Position numbers and translations under genes: made by a program. From contig VZRR01010899.1 in NCBI GenBank assembly GCA_013398015.1, forward strand, positions 79,565 through 143,564: a DNA stretch of 64,000 nt, read 5' to 3'. The stretch comes from Oreocharis arfaki. Its lineage: Eukaryota > Chordata > Aves > Passeriformes > Paramythiidae. Below the pieces are notes generated by a model, which was not told where the DNA came from, made no database searches, and saw only the letters and a program-made list of their open reading frames with translations. Below, piece by piece: positions 63,507 to 64,000 of this stretch (its first letter is position 1; each line of letters opens with the position of its first letter).

Positions 63507-64000
63507 AGCTCTGTTTTGAAGGATTTGCTTTCTTTCTTAAAAAAAAAGAAAATCAATTAAAGCCACTGTCTCTATAGTCCAAATATATTTAAATCTATAT
63601 GTGTGTATCATTTGAATATGGGATATGTTCCAAAAAATCCATTGAACCACATCTAGTCTCAGTTCTACCAAAGTCTTCAGTGGGGTTTCCCAAAGAGGAC
63701 ATTTAAATCAGTGACTTGCTTTCCCAAAATATATTTTAGTGTTTACACGTGGCAGGTCTCTTCAGGACACAGAAAGGAGGACTCCATGTGTCCTGGGACC
63801 ATAAAAATTAGGGAGTTGTGTCTAAACTAACACTTCTAAAGAGTCACTAAAAGAGAACTGAAAGAAGGCGGGAAAAATCTTTCTTTTAATTAGTTGATTC
63901 ATTATTTGCCGCTGTTAATCCAATCACTGTCTGAAATAGCAGTAAGGAATACAGTAAATTTATGCTTTCACATTCACCCTTTCCATATTAACAACCTGGG

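Larger units (their letters stand above)
28131..64000. other. RIT2 5' flank, intergenic or distal UTR intron
   Basis: No supported coding exon was found in this 36 kb. In mammals the next gene upstream of RIT2 is SYT4; I saw no synaptotagmin C2-like coding sequence. The region is AT-rich noncoding DNA with the repeats listed separately. Confidence 0.55.
55641..64000. other. Noncoding flank, no gene recognised
   Basis: AT-rich sequence with an unusually long open frame at 55810-56364 (+), a 20-N gap at 57037, a 14-bp-stem hairpin at 57489, an imperfect triple tandem repeat at 62369 and A20 at 63487. GC-richer patches at 59510-59660 and 60110-60300 are unrecognised. No synaptotagmin or other gene was seen. 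Confidence 0.6.

Noticed and set aside
1..64000. CRISPR array, operon, phage or tRNA/rRNA gene
   Set aside because: No regularly spaced repeats, dense coding clusters or cloverleaf-type RNA sequences were seen; the window is vertebrate nuclear DNA.

Overview
The window looks like bird nuclear DNA, probably from a songbird. It is AT-rich and very gene-poor. It carries truncated CR1 retrotransposon pieces with the typical avian 3' tail (copies of ATTCTATG/ATTCTGTG) and two solo LTRs of a type I associate with avian, especially passerine, ERVL-like elements. No bacterial or phage features, CRISPR arrays, tRNA or rRNA genes were seen. Species cannot be read from the sequence.

Only one protein-coding segment is supported: the first coding exon of RIT2 (Rin, a neuronal Ras-like GTPase) on the minus strand at 27640-27742. 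It encodes 34 residues ending in the P-loop GAGGVGKS and stops at a canonical GTAAGT donor. The rest of the protein lies beyond the left edge of the window, because I could not find the expected second coding exon (AMTMQF...). Bases 1-27639 are therefore read as RIT2 intron 1. Bases right of about 27.8-28.1 kb are the 5' flank of RIT2 and then intergenic sequence, or 5'-UTR intron if distal first exons exist.

Layout: 1-27639, intron with CR1 pieces at 1, 5.6, 9.1, 14.9 and 17.8 kb, a CpG-rich block at 3.6-4.0 kb, an 889-bp assembly gap at 10.5 kb and a 1.33-kb solo LTR at 19.0-20.3 kb. 27640-28130, RIT2 exon, leader and CpG-poor promoter area. 28131-64000, flank with a 1.09-kb solo LTR at 36.9-38.0 kb, CR1 pieces at 40.9 and 44.7 kb, a GC-elevated block at 50.5-51.2 kb, an older dispersed repeat at 55.2-55.6 kb, several microsatellites and two short gaps in poly-A tracts.

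No convincing new biological system was found. The points most worth checking are: a good splice-acceptor-like sequence 83 bases upstream of the RIT2 start codon together with a same-strand solo LTR about 9 kb further upstream (a possible alternative promoter); two long perfect hairpins and a duplicated 16-mer beside an ambiguous base; and a cluster of homeodomain-type motifs near 39.7 kb.
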